The notes under the pieces: generated by a model
What the model was told of the DNA's origin: nothing
Database searches by the model: none
What the model saw: the letters and a program-made list of their open reading frames with translations, nothing else
Shown: piece by piece, positions 1 to 10,289 of the stretch
Layout of the letters: every line of letters begins with the position of its first letter
Numbering within the stretch: position 1 is the stretch's first letter
Translations under genes and position numbers: made by a program
Assembly: GCA_015680685.1 (NCBI GenBank)
Contig: MNCI01015561.1
Span: 670,057 to 734,056 of the forward strand
Reading direction: 5' to 3'
DNA: 64,000 bases
DNA from: Gnetum montanum
Taxonomy: Eukaryota > Streptophyta > Gnetopsida > Gnetales > Gnetaceae

Positions 1-381
1 AAAAAGGAAATAGCACAAGAACACAGAGAGTTACGTGGTTCGGGCCCCTTTTACCCTACTTCCACAACAATGCTGATCTGCCTTCTATTCTTCTCAAATC
101 TTAAGGACACAAGCCATCCTTGCAACTTTTCAAATACATAATCTGTTATTCCAACAGACCTCAGATCAACACCAACAAGACTCACGTCTCCAAGGTAAAA
201 CATTGATACAATGCTTTCACTTTGAAGCACACACTAAAGGCTCCCCCAAGCCTTCTATTTATGAAGAAACATGAGGACCAAACCCCAATCCTCATACATG
301 TGGGATAAAACACATCCCCACATTAAATGCAACATAAAAGGAAATACAACAATTAATGTATTTGGCTTCATTTTTCCAACA
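1..381 (-). mobile_element. Truncated LTR (copia-type appearance), minus strand
   Basis: Read on the minus strand, this starts with TGTTGGAAAAATG at 381 and runs out of the window. It carries a TATA-like CATAAATAGAAG near 255-265 and, near 35-45, the GTGGTTCGGGCC segment often seen downstream of the start site in plant LTRs. It directly abuts protease-coding sequence of a different element at 382, so it was probably inserted into that element. The other end and any target duplication lie outside the window. The superfamily assignment is an inference from LTR style only. Confidence 0.5.
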
Positions 382-782
382 CCATCATGTACACATACTC
401 TATCATACTGCCATGGTCTTCAAGGTAAAAGATGGTACACACACATATTGACAATATCACACCATGCCATATCTTTATAGTTGCTATCAATTGAGAAAGA
501 AGCAAGATGCCTTTTGGAAACATCTACCTTCTTCCCTTCAGCCATGCAATAAGGATTGGGATGTTTTCTCTAGTTATTCGCAATTTTGTAATAGCTTCCT
601 TGGATACAACATCTCACTTGTTTGTCCATCATTAACTAGATTGCAAACTTTGCCATTGATGGTGCATGTTGTATGGAAGATGTTATGAAGCCAGTCTTCC
701 CAAGATTCATCCTTGGGTGAGAAATAGACTATCCTTGAAGAACTATGGCTTCTTTGTCAACATAAACAATTTCATATTCTTG
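382..782 (-). pseudogene. Ty3/gypsy aspartic-protease fragment
   Basis: The minus-strand translation, with stops and frame shifts, gives stretches such as KEAITKLRITRENIP, SKRHLASFSIDSNYKDMAWC and RPWQYDR. These resemble the region around the retropepsin of plant gypsy polyproteins (…VVSKEAV…L, …SFSIG..Y.D.VWCDV, …LLGRPWQYDR). The fragment is cut on one side by the LTR at 381 and on the other by the chromovirus inserted at 783. It is therefore an older element that served as target for both. Confidence 0.6.
778..782. repeat. Target-site duplication TCTTG, left copy
   Basis: TCTTG lies immediately before the TGTAAG start of the left LTR. The same five bases follow the right LTR at 7426-7430. 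Five bases is the normal duplication made by a gypsy integrase, and the perfect match fixes both element ends. Confidence 0.9.
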
Positions 783-1306
783 TGTAAGAAAACATGCCTT
801 CTTGGTGGATTGAAGGATGTTTCCCTTTGGAACGGGGGCCGAAGGAGCGTGGAGATCCTTTGTGGTTCCATGCTATCTTAACCATGATGACCAACAAGGA
901 GAACTACATGGCCTTGATTCTACGGTGGTCGCAAATATGTAGGCAGCTTGGGTTGGATAATCTAGGTGTAGTGCCATGTTGATCCTTGTACTAGATTGTG
1001 AGGGATTTGGCGGTGAGGCAACCCCTTGGAGATACATTGTAGCCGCTACCGATGATGTTTATAAAAGTTGATTGAGTACTTATGTGTTATACTTGATGTG
1101 ATATTATAGACACTTTCGATCTTTATGTATATAATGCACTAGGTGTGCCTCCCATCTACCGATTGATGATGATCATGTATTATGCTATTCATGCATGATC
1201 AGTGAATACTAAGGCATAGTCCATCTTGAGCATGCTTTGGGTTACACATTGAATTGAGACTCAAGGGTGGTGTTGAACGGTACTTTTCTAGAGTAGGATC
1301 GTTACA
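783..1306 (+). repeat. Left (5') LTR of the chromovirus
   Basis: A 524-base LTR that begins TGTAAGAAAACATG and ends GATCGTTACA. It aligns along its whole length with 6900-7425 apart from scattered substitutions and an indel or two. It has TG...CA ends and a primer site two bases after its end. Confidence 0.92.
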
Positions 1307-1308
1307 TT

Positions 1309-1320
1309 TGGTATTGGAGC
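1309..1320 (+). promoter_or_regulatory. Primer binding site (initiator Met tRNA type)
   Basis: TGGTATTGGAGC starts two bases after the left LTR. It is close to TGGTATCAGAGC, the complement of the 3' end of plant initiator Met tRNA, which primes minus-strand DNA synthesis in most plant chromoviruses. Confidence 0.8.
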
Positions 1321-1377
1321 CATGAGGTGTGCATTGCAAGCGCGGTTCGTGGCTCGTTGCTTGATTGTTCATGAGAC

Positions 1378-2730
1378 ATGGCACTGGGGAAGAAGAGCAA
1401 GAGGAGCTTCAATGCAAATGATGCTCCTACTGACTTCAACCCTCATGATGATGTGCAAGATCGTGTGCATGATGAAGCACCAAATGTGTTTCCAAAACTT
1501 GAGAATTTAAGTGACAGTGATGAGGTGCCCCTTAGAGAGCCAGACTCTCTTGGGAAGGCACAATAGCTGTGGAAATAGCTTTTGGATGTGGATAATGTGA
1601 TCCTTAGTGATCTTCCCATTGTTGATAAGGTCAAAATGGTACATGACGTTGTGGACAAGTTGGATGTTCCTTTCCTTTGGGAGCTTAACTCAGGAATAAA
1701 GTACAAGCTTACTTTCGCCCAATATCATGAACTCCGAAGTTGTGTGGAACATATAGGAGATGTGGTGGATAATGTCAAGGTCTCAATGGATGACATCCTC
1801 GAAAGGATGATCACCTTGGAAAGATAGGTAGGAAAACTTGGAACAAGGAATGAGAACCTTGAAAATCAGTTGGCAATTCAGGCAAAAGCTATGGCATTTA
1901 ATTCTAGGTGGTTAGCCCATAAATTTTGAGCAAAAGAGCCCAAGATGTATAAGGGTGAACGTGATGATAAACTCTTGGATACCTTCATCTTTGAGATGGA
2001 GCATTTATTGAAAATGAATGAATATCTTGAAGACATGGAAATCGATATTGCCATGTAGTTCTTGGGTGGGGTTGCTTAGACTTGGTTGCTTGATTTTGTC
2101 TATGAAATGAAGGTTGGAATGAATCATTGGCCAATGGATACTTGGAGTGACTTGAAGGCTGCTCTCATCGAGAACTTCCATCCAGGCACCTCTGTCGATC
2201 AAGCTTGGGTGAAGTTGAGAGCACTCCCATAGATTGGCAAGTTGGAGGACTACCTACGAGAATACCAAGAGATTATCTTATAGATCTTTGTAATGGATGA
2301 GGAAACAAAGTTTCGTCTCTTCCTCAATGGACTCAAACTATGGGTCCAACAGGAGATCAAATCTTGTAAAATCACTGAATACAGGGATCCAATGGAATTG
2401 GCCACTAGTTTAGTAGTTGATATGAAGGCCCTAAAGCTAGAGAAGGGTGGGGCCGAGGTAGTACCTCATGGTAAGAGGTCAAGTGGTGGATCAAATAGGT
2501 TAGGAGGCAAGAATTTTGGAGGTGGTTTTTGGGGCCCTTGTCCTTTCAATACCTTTGGTTCCCAGACATCCTACAAAGGTTTTGGAAAGCGACGGGCACT
2601 TGAAGGTCATGACCAATTGGAGAGAAGCATCCACACTTTGGAGGATCCATGAATAATCCTCTAAAGAATTCAAACATCCAATGTTTCATTTGTTTGAGAA
2701 ACCATGTTACTCAAAACTGCCCTAGACATC
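1378..2730 (+). pseudogene. Chromovirus gag (broken)
   Basis: Open stretches at 1378-1566, 1582-1827 and 2293-2652, plus the interrupted stretch between, form a degenerate Gag. Around 2085-2290 the translation contains NHWPMDTWSDLKAALIENF and LEDYLREYQEI, matching the core of the retrotransposon Gag domain. A Gly-rich stretch (2500-2590) precedes a zinc knuckle at 2682-2720 that reads C-F-I-C-L-R-N-H-V-T-Q-N-C. This is the CCHC pattern with one residue missing between the second Cys and the His. Several stops sit where Gln, Trp or Arg codons are expected. Confidence 0.8.
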
Positions 2731-2989
2731 CAAATCGATGACTTGCTGGAAGGGGTATGAATGAACTTGTTGGAAAGACTACAAATGGTGAACATTGATT
2801 GAATGCCCTTGTCTGTCAGCCACGAGCTAGATTGCAGGTGATTGAGGTTAATGATCAGGGTTAAGAGATGGGTTCTTTGGGGATGATTGAGAAAATCTCC
2901 CAAAGTTTAGAAAACATCAGGGAAAACCTTTGAGATGTTCAACCGATGCAAGAGCCTAGCTTGCACTTAGTTCAAATGGTTCTGATTTA

Positions 2990-3410
2990 GTTTCCAGTGA
3001 AGATGGTGGATGCTTTGGTTGACATAGGAGCTAGCCACAACTTTCTCTCACTTGGGATGGCTCGTAACCTTAACTTGTAAATACATCCAGCCATGGCATC
3101 TTGTAAGTTAGCCAAGTTCTGCCCTATCAGATGCATTAGAGTGGTGAAAGATGTGATAGTATAGATCCAATGATGGAGTGGAAAATTGGATTTCTCGATC
3201 TTGGACATTGACTCCTTTCAAGTCATTCTTGGTCAGAAATTCTTCAAAAGGGCAAAAGTGGTAGTTGTCTTGTATATGAATGCCCTTTATATCACACATG
3301 AGGATGCACCATATTTGGTGAAAACCTCTACCCTAGAGGAGTCTACCACTAATCGGGATGTTCAGATTGTTTCACCTATGATCATGAAGAGGATCGTTTG
3401 GGATCTAACA
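2990..3410 (+). pseudogene. Chromovirus aspartic protease
   Basis: The translation contains MVDALVDIGASHNFLSLGMA near 3004-3063. It matches the ALIDSGATHNFIS active-site region of gypsy retropepsins, with Ile where the family has Ser in D-S-G. Further on, DFSILDIDSFQVILGQKFF (3186-3245) matches the second conserved block of the fold (…D.ILG..WL). Stops and frame changes disrupt it. It lies between Gag and RT as expected. Confidence 0.75.
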
Positions 3411-3416
3411 TAGCAG

Positions 3417-4330
3417 ATGTTCCTGATTGTGCTTAGGGAGGTTGGAGATGAAGGTCTTGTATGGGAAAATGTAAGAGCAGAAGGAGTATTGGAGAGATAC
3501 AAAGATTTAATGCCAAAGGAGTTACTTGGTGTACTACCTAATCAACGGGTGGTCGATTATAAAATTGAGTTGTTGCCTAGGATTGCTCCCCCTGGGCAAC
3601 AACCTTACATGATGTTTGCACTTGAATTGGTAGAGCTCAAGAGGCAATTACAAGGTCTGGTTGATAAAGGATACATATGATTCCCTTATGGTGGTCCTGT
3701 GCTATTCGCTAAGAAGGAGGATGGGTTGTTGAGGTTGTGTTGTGTTTATAAGCTATTTAACAAGTACATTGTTAAGAATAGGTATCAAGTGCTACTGGTC
3801 TTGGACCTATTCGATCAGCTAGCAGGAGCTCGAGTTTTCTCTCGCTTGGATCTTCGCTAGGACTATTACCAGGTATAAGTCACAGATGGCAATGAAGAGA
3901 AGACGACATGTGTCACTTGCTACGGATCGTACGAGTGGATGGTCATGCCTTTTGTTTTATGTAGTGCCCCAGCCACCTTCTACACCATTATGAACTAGGT
4001 GTTTTGCCCATTTCTAGATGAGTTTGTGGTGGTGTATGTAGACGACATTTTGGTTTACTCCTGTTCAATGAGCAAACACATTGAACATTTAGATTTGGTG
4101 TTCTCAAAATTACAAGAGCAGAAATTGTTCCTCAAAAAGGAGAAGTGTGAGTTTGCAAAACCAGAGTTGAAATTTCTAGGCCACATTGTTGGTGGTGGCA
4201 AGGTTAGCCTTGATCCCAAGAAGGTAGAAGCCATTGCTGCTTGGCCTACCACAAAGGATGTACATTAGTTATGGCAGTTTTTGGGTTTGGCGAGTTACTA
4301 TTGAAGATTTGTTTGAGGATTCTTAGGTGT
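3417..4330 (+). pseudogene. Chromovirus reverse transcriptase
   Basis: An upstream linker with VDYKIELLPRIAPPGQQPY (3551-3607) leads into RT blocks: LVDKGYI, FPYGGPVLFAKKEDG, FSRLDLR, YGSYEWMVMPFVLCSAPATF and YVDDILVYS. The catalytic YVDD is at 4035-4046 and is intact. KFLGHIVGGGKVSLDPKKV (4171-4227) closes the domain. Stops interrupt the frame (3678, 3858, 3876, 3996, 4266), so no active enzyme can be made. The order and motifs are those of Ty3/gypsy. Confidence 0.9.
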
Positions 4331-4800
4331 GATTGCTACTTTGACAAGCTTCCAAAAGAAGGATGTTGCATGGAATTGGAGTCCTCAATGCCAGGAAGCT
4401 TTTGATAAGATCAGGTTGGCCCTCATGACTCATCTTGTATTAGCTCTTCCTGACTTTTTGAAGGCTTTCGAAGTTCATACAGATGCTTTGGATAAGGTGA
4501 TTGGTGGGGTTCTTTTGCAAGACCATCATCTGCTGGCTTTTGAGTCAAAGAAGCTAAATTAAACTGAATAGTTATGGCCGGTGCATGAAAAGGAAACTAT
4601 TTGTTGGGTGGGCCTGTGGTGGTAAAGACGGACAAGATTGCCACGAGCTACCTTTTGAATCAAACTAGCTGAAGCTGAAGCAAGCTTGATGGTTGGGCAT
4701 GTTACAAGAGTTTGACCTTCAGTTTGTTTATCTGCCAGGAAGGGATAATGTGGTGGCAGATGCATTAAGTAGGTGTCCAGACATAAATGCAATTGAGGTA
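4330..4800 (+). pseudogene. Chromovirus RNase H and linker
   Basis: WSPQCQEAFDKIRLALM and FEVHTDALDKVIGGVLLQDH (4378-4524) correspond to the start of gypsy RNase H, with TDAL where TDAS is usual. A damaged middle section is followed by LPGRDNVVADALSRCPD (4732-4782), the typical RNase H end, whose VADALSR is nearly invariant in gypsy elements. Confidence 0.85.
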
Positions 4801-4929
4801 GTGGGGCAACCTAATTGCTCAAGGGTGACAATTGACCATGAGCCCTTACGAGATATAAAAGTGGGATTGCAACATGATCAACATGCCTAGGCATTGCTGA
4901 AGCTAGCACATGATGGAACTGATTCAAAT

Positions 4930-5890
4930 TTTAGTGAGATTGATTGCCTACTCTTTTCCAAGGGAACACAATTTTATGTTCCACAATGGGATACTTTGCA
5001 TCACAAGATTATTGGTGAGTGCCATAGCATTCTCTAGGTAGGACATCTGGGGCATAAATGTACAATGGCATTGGTTGAGAAATAGTTCTATTGGCCAAAT
5101 TTGGGGATGGATGTTGCAAACTTTGTGCGAAGCTATCTCATTTGTCAATAGGACAAGAGCTTGAATGAGAAGCTAGGCGGGCTGCTTCATCTAGTGGAGA
5201 TTCCAAAGTTGCCATGGATAACAGTCTCCATGGATTTCATCTTAGGACTTTCCACAATACAAGGATATTCCAGCATCCTTGTAGTTGTGGACAAGTTCTC
5301 CAAATATGCCATCTTCATTCCTTGCCCTACCCCCTTGCATGGTTGAGGGTGCACCAAACCTGTTCTTTGGCAATGGTATTTGATACTTTGACATGTTGTC
5401 AAGTATCATCTTGGATCATGACTCTTGGTTCATAGGTGATTTTTGGCGGAAATTGTTTTAGATGTTTAGGATGAAGCCGTGAATGTCCTTTATGTATCAT
5501 CTGCAAACGAATGGGCAGATAGAAAGGGTTAACCGGAAGTTTTACGACATTTCATTTGGTTTGATCAAACGAATTGGGTGCCTTTGCTTCCGATAGCTCA
5601 GTTTAGCTACAACATCAAATTCCTCAACCACAGGTTTCTCTCTAGCAGAGTTAGCCTTGTGTAGGCAACCATTAGTTCCTCAACTAGTGGCAACCTCCCA
5701 TTGGGGGTTGAATCCCTCAACAGATGACTTCATCAAGTCTTGGGCTGATCGCATCGAAGTTGCTCATGCTTATCTCAAAAGCTCAGTGCAGCACATGAAA
5801 AAGTATGTCGATAACAAAAAGAGACCGATGCAGTTTGCAGTTGGTGATTGGGCATTACTAAAAATGGATCATGTGGGGGTAGATTAGGCC
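4930..5890 (+). pseudogene. Chromovirus integrase
   Basis: The zinc-binding part reads GHLGHKCTMALVEK.FYWPN (about 5041-5101) with the second His and the terminal Cys-Gln still visible. The catalytic core includes WITVSMDFILGLSTIQG, whose first catalytic Asp is at 5233-5235, then VVVDKFSKYAIFIP, and QTNGQIERVN, whose catalytic Glu is at 5522-5524. The middle Asp block is degenerate (LDHDSWFIG near 5414). FAVGDWALLKMDHVG (about 5833-5877) is the start of the GPY/F module. Several frame breaks. Confidence 0.85.
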
Positions 5891-5899
5891 AAAGAAAGG

Positions 5900-6240
5900 G
5901 GCCAGCTAGAAGTTTCTTAGGCATTATGATGGACCTTTTAAGGTCATTGCTTAGGTCACTTTGGTTGCTTACAAATTACAACTACCTACGCATGTACCAT
6001 CCAGTGTCTTATGTGTCCATGCTTATAAAGTTCAATCTTGGGGACATAGATCCTTCCACATTGAGGTCAAGGGGACCTTTGCATATTGAGGCCATTAAAG
6101 GACAATGGATTCACTCCATTGTCAATATGTGCACCACAGGATGTGCTCTAGATCAAAAGGTAGAATTTCTTGTGCATTGGCATGGTATGTCCTTGGAGGA
6201 GGACACATGGGAGGAATGGAAAACCCTCCGGAACAAGTAG
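5900..6240 (+). pseudogene. Chromovirus C-terminal chromodomain
   Basis: Near the end of the last open stretch (6240 is the stop) the translation has KVEFLVHWHGMSLEEDTWEE, the …L+KW.G.…TWE…. core of a chromodomain, with aromatic residues at the expected places. Chromodomains at the integrase C-terminus guide integration to particular chromatin and define the chromovirus branch. This domain fixes the lineage of the element. Confidence 0.85.
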
Positions 6241-6890
6241 ACTTTCATTGCGAATTGCTATGCGGAAAACAACATTGATTTGCCATTGTGGATGTACATG
6301 GGTGGCTGGCCAGAGGCATCCATGAGATGATGGGAGTTATAGTGCTGGGAGCTGGTGAAAAAAATGGGAGTCATATTTGAGACATACCACTTTTTGAGAG
6401 GTGGAGAATGTGTCTCCCCTTTTAGTTATGAAGTGGGTGATATGCCACAGTGGGGCTAGATCCTAGAGATTCTTGCACATACTAGTGAAAGGCTATCCTT
6501 AGTTATGGGGAGTGGTTCCCCCAAGGTATGTGTAGCCTCCCCTTGGATGCAGCGGATTGACTCTAGTCTCTTGTTTCACAATAACAGATAGAGGAATGGC
6601 TCACATGTTAGGCGAGTAGATATTGCACTAGGTGGATAGGTTGGTAGAGTTTGCATGCAAAGGGGCAAACCGCTTCTTCCTCAACCTAGATTGCGTGAAC
6701 TTCTCTAAGCCTCTATTGGATGTTAGGATGAGTTCAACATTTTGGCCTTACGGTTGACAACCCTAGCTGTTGGACCTTCTTATCTATAATTGTCAGATGG
6801 GCTTCTACAAGTTCAAGGACACTCGATATCCATTTGGGACTCTCCACATTTGAAACAACGTATGCTCCAAGGACATCGCTTCTTTCAAGT
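6241..6890 (+). other. Untranslated 3' part of the chromovirus
   Basis: About 650 bases between the chromodomain stop and the purine tract. I see no open frame of note and no known domain. It belongs to the element because the LTRs and target duplication enclose it. Confidence 0.6.
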
Positions 6891-6899
6891 AGGGGAGAG
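6891..6899 (+). promoter_or_regulatory. Polypurine tract of the chromovirus
   Basis: AGGGGAGAG directly precedes the TGTAAG start of the right LTR. A purine run here primes plus-strand DNA synthesis. Confidence 0.75.
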
Positions 6900-7425
6900 T
6901 GTAAGAAAACATGCCTGGTTGGTGGATTGAAGGTTGTTTCCCTTCAGAACGGGGGCTAGAGGAGTGTGGAGATCCTTTGTGCTTCCATGCTATCTTAACC
7001 ATCATGACCACCAAGGAGAACTACATGGCCCTGATTTTGCGGTGGTCGTAGATATGTAGGCAACCTAGGTTGGATAATCCAAGTGCAGTACCATGCTGAT
7101 CCTTGTACCATATTGTGAGGGATTTGGGGGTGAGGCAACACCTTGGAGATACATTGTAGTCGCTACTGATGATGTCTACAAGGGCTGATTGATTACTTAT
7201 GTGTTATACTTGATGGGACATTATAGACACTTCTGATACTTATGTATATGGTGCACCAGTTGCGCCTCCCATCTACTGATTGATGACAATTGTATATTAT
7301 GCTGTGCATGCAGGATCAGTAAATACTAAGGTGTACTCCATTTAGAGAATACTATGGGTGACACACACTGAATTGAGACTTAAGGGTGGTGCTGAATGGT
7401 ACTTTTCCAGAGCAGGACCGTTACA
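6900..7425 (+). repeat. Right (3') LTR of the chromovirus
   Basis: Begins TGTAAGAAAACATG and ends GACCGTTACA, matching 783-1306. Many of the differences between the two LTRs are C/T or G/A changes, as expected from long decay of methylated DNA. Confidence 0.92.
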
Positions 7426-7430
7426 TCTTG
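7426..7430. repeat. Target-site duplication TCTTG, right copy
   Basis: This copy follows the GTTACA end of the right LTR and matches 778-782 exactly. Confidence 0.9.
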
Positions 7431-7811
7431 CACACTGCCCACACTGCCACCATAGTCATCAACCACAGGTGGAGCATAATTAATGTGAACACCCCTACTG
7501 ATACTTTCTTCAACTAAAACCTGCTTCTCTTTTCTTCCGGAATATTGTTTACACTTGTTGGCCCACTGTCTTATCTTCACCAAACTTAACACATCTAATT
7601 CCTTACAAACTACTTCCTTATGTAGGTTTAGAATTTCCAGGCTGGTTATTGTTCTTAGCAGGTTGTGTTGGGACTGATTTCTGTGTAGGAAATCTACCTT
7701 GGCTATGACATGATAGCTGTATACCTGAACTAACAAGTGCAGGGTCACATCCCAGCTGCTTCTTCGACTCAAAAACTTGTTGGCATGTCTCAAACATGCC
7801 TCAACAATCAT
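7431..7811 (-). CDS. Unrecognised open frame beside the chromovirus
   Basis: A minus-strand frame starts at ATG 7811 and stays open for about 127 codons up to the inserted chromovirus, then runs into LTR sequence. It is longer than most frames in this decayed area. It is rich in Leu, Val and Arg, with no motif I can name. It may be an exon or a fragment of the older gypsy element that the chromovirus split, since that element's protease fragment (382-782) lies on the same strand on the other side. Its function and reality are uncertain. Confidence 0.25.
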
Positions 7812-9085
7812 ACAAGACCAATATAAGTTGCTGATTTTGCCACAAACAGTCTTACCAATTGCTCTTCCTGGGAGTCATGAGAACACAATATGAGATCAGA
7901 AATTTGGGTTCTGATAGAAACTGGCACGGGTTAGAAGCATAAACAATTTGAGTCAAATATAGCAAATCTAGTTAGCCTGCATGTGAATGCAAAATCAAAA
8001 GCAAGGATAAAGAATGAGAAAACAATTTTACAATTCTCAATTATGAGGGAAAAAGAACTTGGGAATATTATCATAACTGCTTTCAAATTCCCAAGATTCC
8101 TAATTAAACCAAGATTATTTTCTAAAGCAAGATTCCCAAGTAAAAATAGTATGAATTCCAAAAACAACCAGAATTCACAAGTTCTAAGATAGCTATAAAC
8201 ATCTTTTTAAATGCCAATGGTTAAAAGAAAATGCCCAAAAGGGGTAGTATCTCCATTTTCTTAAAGAAATGCCCGGATGACACAGTAGTTACAGTTGGAT
8301 TTGAAATGCTTCTGGATCATAACTTATGGCAATATGCTTCAGAAGATTTCTAAGTTCATGATACTTCTGTGGATAATTTGCACTGCATCGATATGTTCTC
8401 AAATAAAGTCTAAATTGATGGAATTTGCTAATTTCCTTGTATGGTAATCATTTAAGAAACTGACAAATTAGATGTTTTTACCTAAAGTTTATGATAAAAT
8501 TTTTTGCTGCAGAATAATCTACATATAGGTGCTTACTCTGAGTTTATTTTGGGTAGGAGGGGCAAGAACTGACGGACGTTAGAGATACAAATCAAAGACT
8601 TTCTAGCCTAATCCTTATCCAACTCTTGTTTAAAAGTCAGGGAACTTGCTGACCTGCTAGATGTCTGGCCCATGGGGACTAATAAGAATATTTTTAAAAC
8701 AAATAACCTTGATTAGGTTCGGTATAAGTATGTGATAAAGTTCCAGGTTTTCATGAAATTTCAATATGTCTACTTTCAAAGCACCTTCAAATTTTATATG
8801 TTCCGGTTAGGAACAAATGCCTGGATATTGCAAAGCTTCACGACCAATTTAATTATCTTCTGTTTTCATTGTTTTCTTATTTCATGTGATAAAGTTCTAA
8901 ACCAGCTTTGTTCAAATTCACTTTTCAAAATTATGGACTAGTTCTTTTGAAATACATGTAGCACCATCATACGAGCCAACTCCACCATAGTGATAAGGGT
9001 GCATTGTACAATATTTTTTATTCTTTCATGATGTGGATCATTTTGTTTTAGCATAGCAGCATTATAATATTTGAGTAAGTGATTG
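7812..9085. other. AT-rich sequence without recognised features
   Basis: Only short open frames on both strands. I recognised no transposon domain, RNA gene or repeat structure here. Confidence 0.5.
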
Positions 9086-9155
9086 TTTTATTGCATCGGA
9101 GCCTGTTTTGTTGGGACAAGGCTAGGATAATGATGATTATTATTTTATTGCTATC
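9086..9155 (+). mobile_element. Very short SINE-like insertion with target duplication
   Basis: TTTTATTGCATC (9086-9097) and TTTTATTGCTATC (9143-9155) bracket about 45 bases that include TTTTGTTGGGACAAGGCTAG followed by a GATGATTATTATT tail. Nearly the same core is found at 15475-15516, also between direct repeats. Direct repeats plus a simple-repeat tail are signs of a 5'-truncated non-LTR retroposon. The duplication here has one extra T in the second copy. Confidence 0.6.
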
Positions 9156-9690
9156 TACTCTTAAAGGAAAATTTCTTTATTTCATGAATTTAAAATTGTT
9201 GGTTTGTATTTAGCGTTTTGTGATTTTGTTTTTAAATCAGTGAAATTAAAATAATCATGAAAAGGCCGAAATGTTGTGATTTCTAACTTCTTGCCAAACT
9301 AATGAATATGAAAAGATTGAAAAAAACATAACATTGAAACACTAAAGATAAAACTTTGTTCAACTTAAAAGTCAATGCTTGGATTTCGTCTTTTGTTTTT
9401 CATTTTTTTTTAATCAAACATTCTACGTTCAAATATGTTTTGACTAATACATCATTGTTAAAGAAGGCTCAGAGGATTTTTCGTTACGATGGTAAAATAG
9501 TTATATTAAGATTTAGCCATAGCTCACCACGTGATTTACAACATAAGCAATTCCTCTGTTTAACTTCTTTTTCCTGCTGCATTTTGGTCTCCTTCAATCA
9601 AAGGAATTTCACCTTCACAGGAAAAACATAAATCCCTTTGGTTCCATAAGCCATCCATATATCTGTTGGTACCTGCTAGCACATGCTTCC

Positions 9691-10173
9691 TGTAACATTC
9701 TGTTCCTGGTTTGAGGTGAATTTGTGATTATAAATTGTAATAATGTATGAAACCCTCTTTAAGTGAGGAGATGCTTTTCTATGAAAGGATGTCATTATTC
9801 ATGACACCCTTTGGGGGTTTGGCTTGTAGCATTTAATGCTGGTAACTCAGAGGTCGTGCCAACATGGAGTTGCAGAGCTAGTAAATGGCAAGTGACATGA
9901 GCTAGATGAAGTGGGAAAAGAAGAGATTGATCACTTATTCAGTTGTAATGGCCTAATCATGGTGGCAGTATTGGATTGCCTTGAAAGGTCTTGGTATCAT
10001 AGGGAGATAACACTAGCGTCACCACCTTACCAATAAGTTTTCTGTTACTTTTCTCATTAATAAATTTCTGTTTCATTCTTTATTTGTTATTTCTCTTAAG
10101 CATGGATTATAAGCTGTTGCATTAATTGAGTTCATACAATTAAAGCCAAGATATCTGGGAATGGGATGTCACA
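9691..10173 (+). repeat. Possible LTR preceding a Met-tRNA primer site
   Basis: The stretch starts TGTAAC and ends GTCACA, near-inverted ends with TG...CA, and is followed two bases later by TGGTATTAGAGC. No second LTR copy was found in the window, so the assignment rests on the ends and the primer site only. Confidence 0.45.
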
Positions 10174-10175
10174 AG

Positions 10176-10187
10176 TGGTATTAGAGC
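10176..10187 (+). promoter_or_regulatory. Primer binding site (initiator Met tRNA type)
   Basis: TGGTATTAGAGC differs from the usual TGGTATCAGAGC at one base and follows ...GATGTCACAAG, a common LTR end. A degenerate inverted counterpart is at about 15215-15230. Confidence 0.6.
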
Positions 10188-10289
10188 AGTACTATGATTT
10201 TAAACAAAGATAAGATTCCCCAAAGATAAGCCATTGCTGCAAATGATTTAATTAGGATAAAAGTCATCAATAGTACAATTATTTAAGAG

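Larger units (their letters stand above)
783..7425 (+). mobile_element. Ty3/gypsy chromovirus, complete structure but coding-dead
   Basis: The element has two LTRs (783-1306 and 6900-7425), a tRNA-iMet-type primer site directly after the left LTR, a purine tract before the right LTR, and gag, protease, RT, RNase H, integrase and chromodomain in gypsy order on the plus strand. The same 5 bases, TCTTG, flank it on both sides. The C-terminal chromodomain places it among chromoviruses. Frequent in-frame stops show that it is old. By eye the LTRs differ at roughly 10-15% of positions. Confidence 0.93.
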
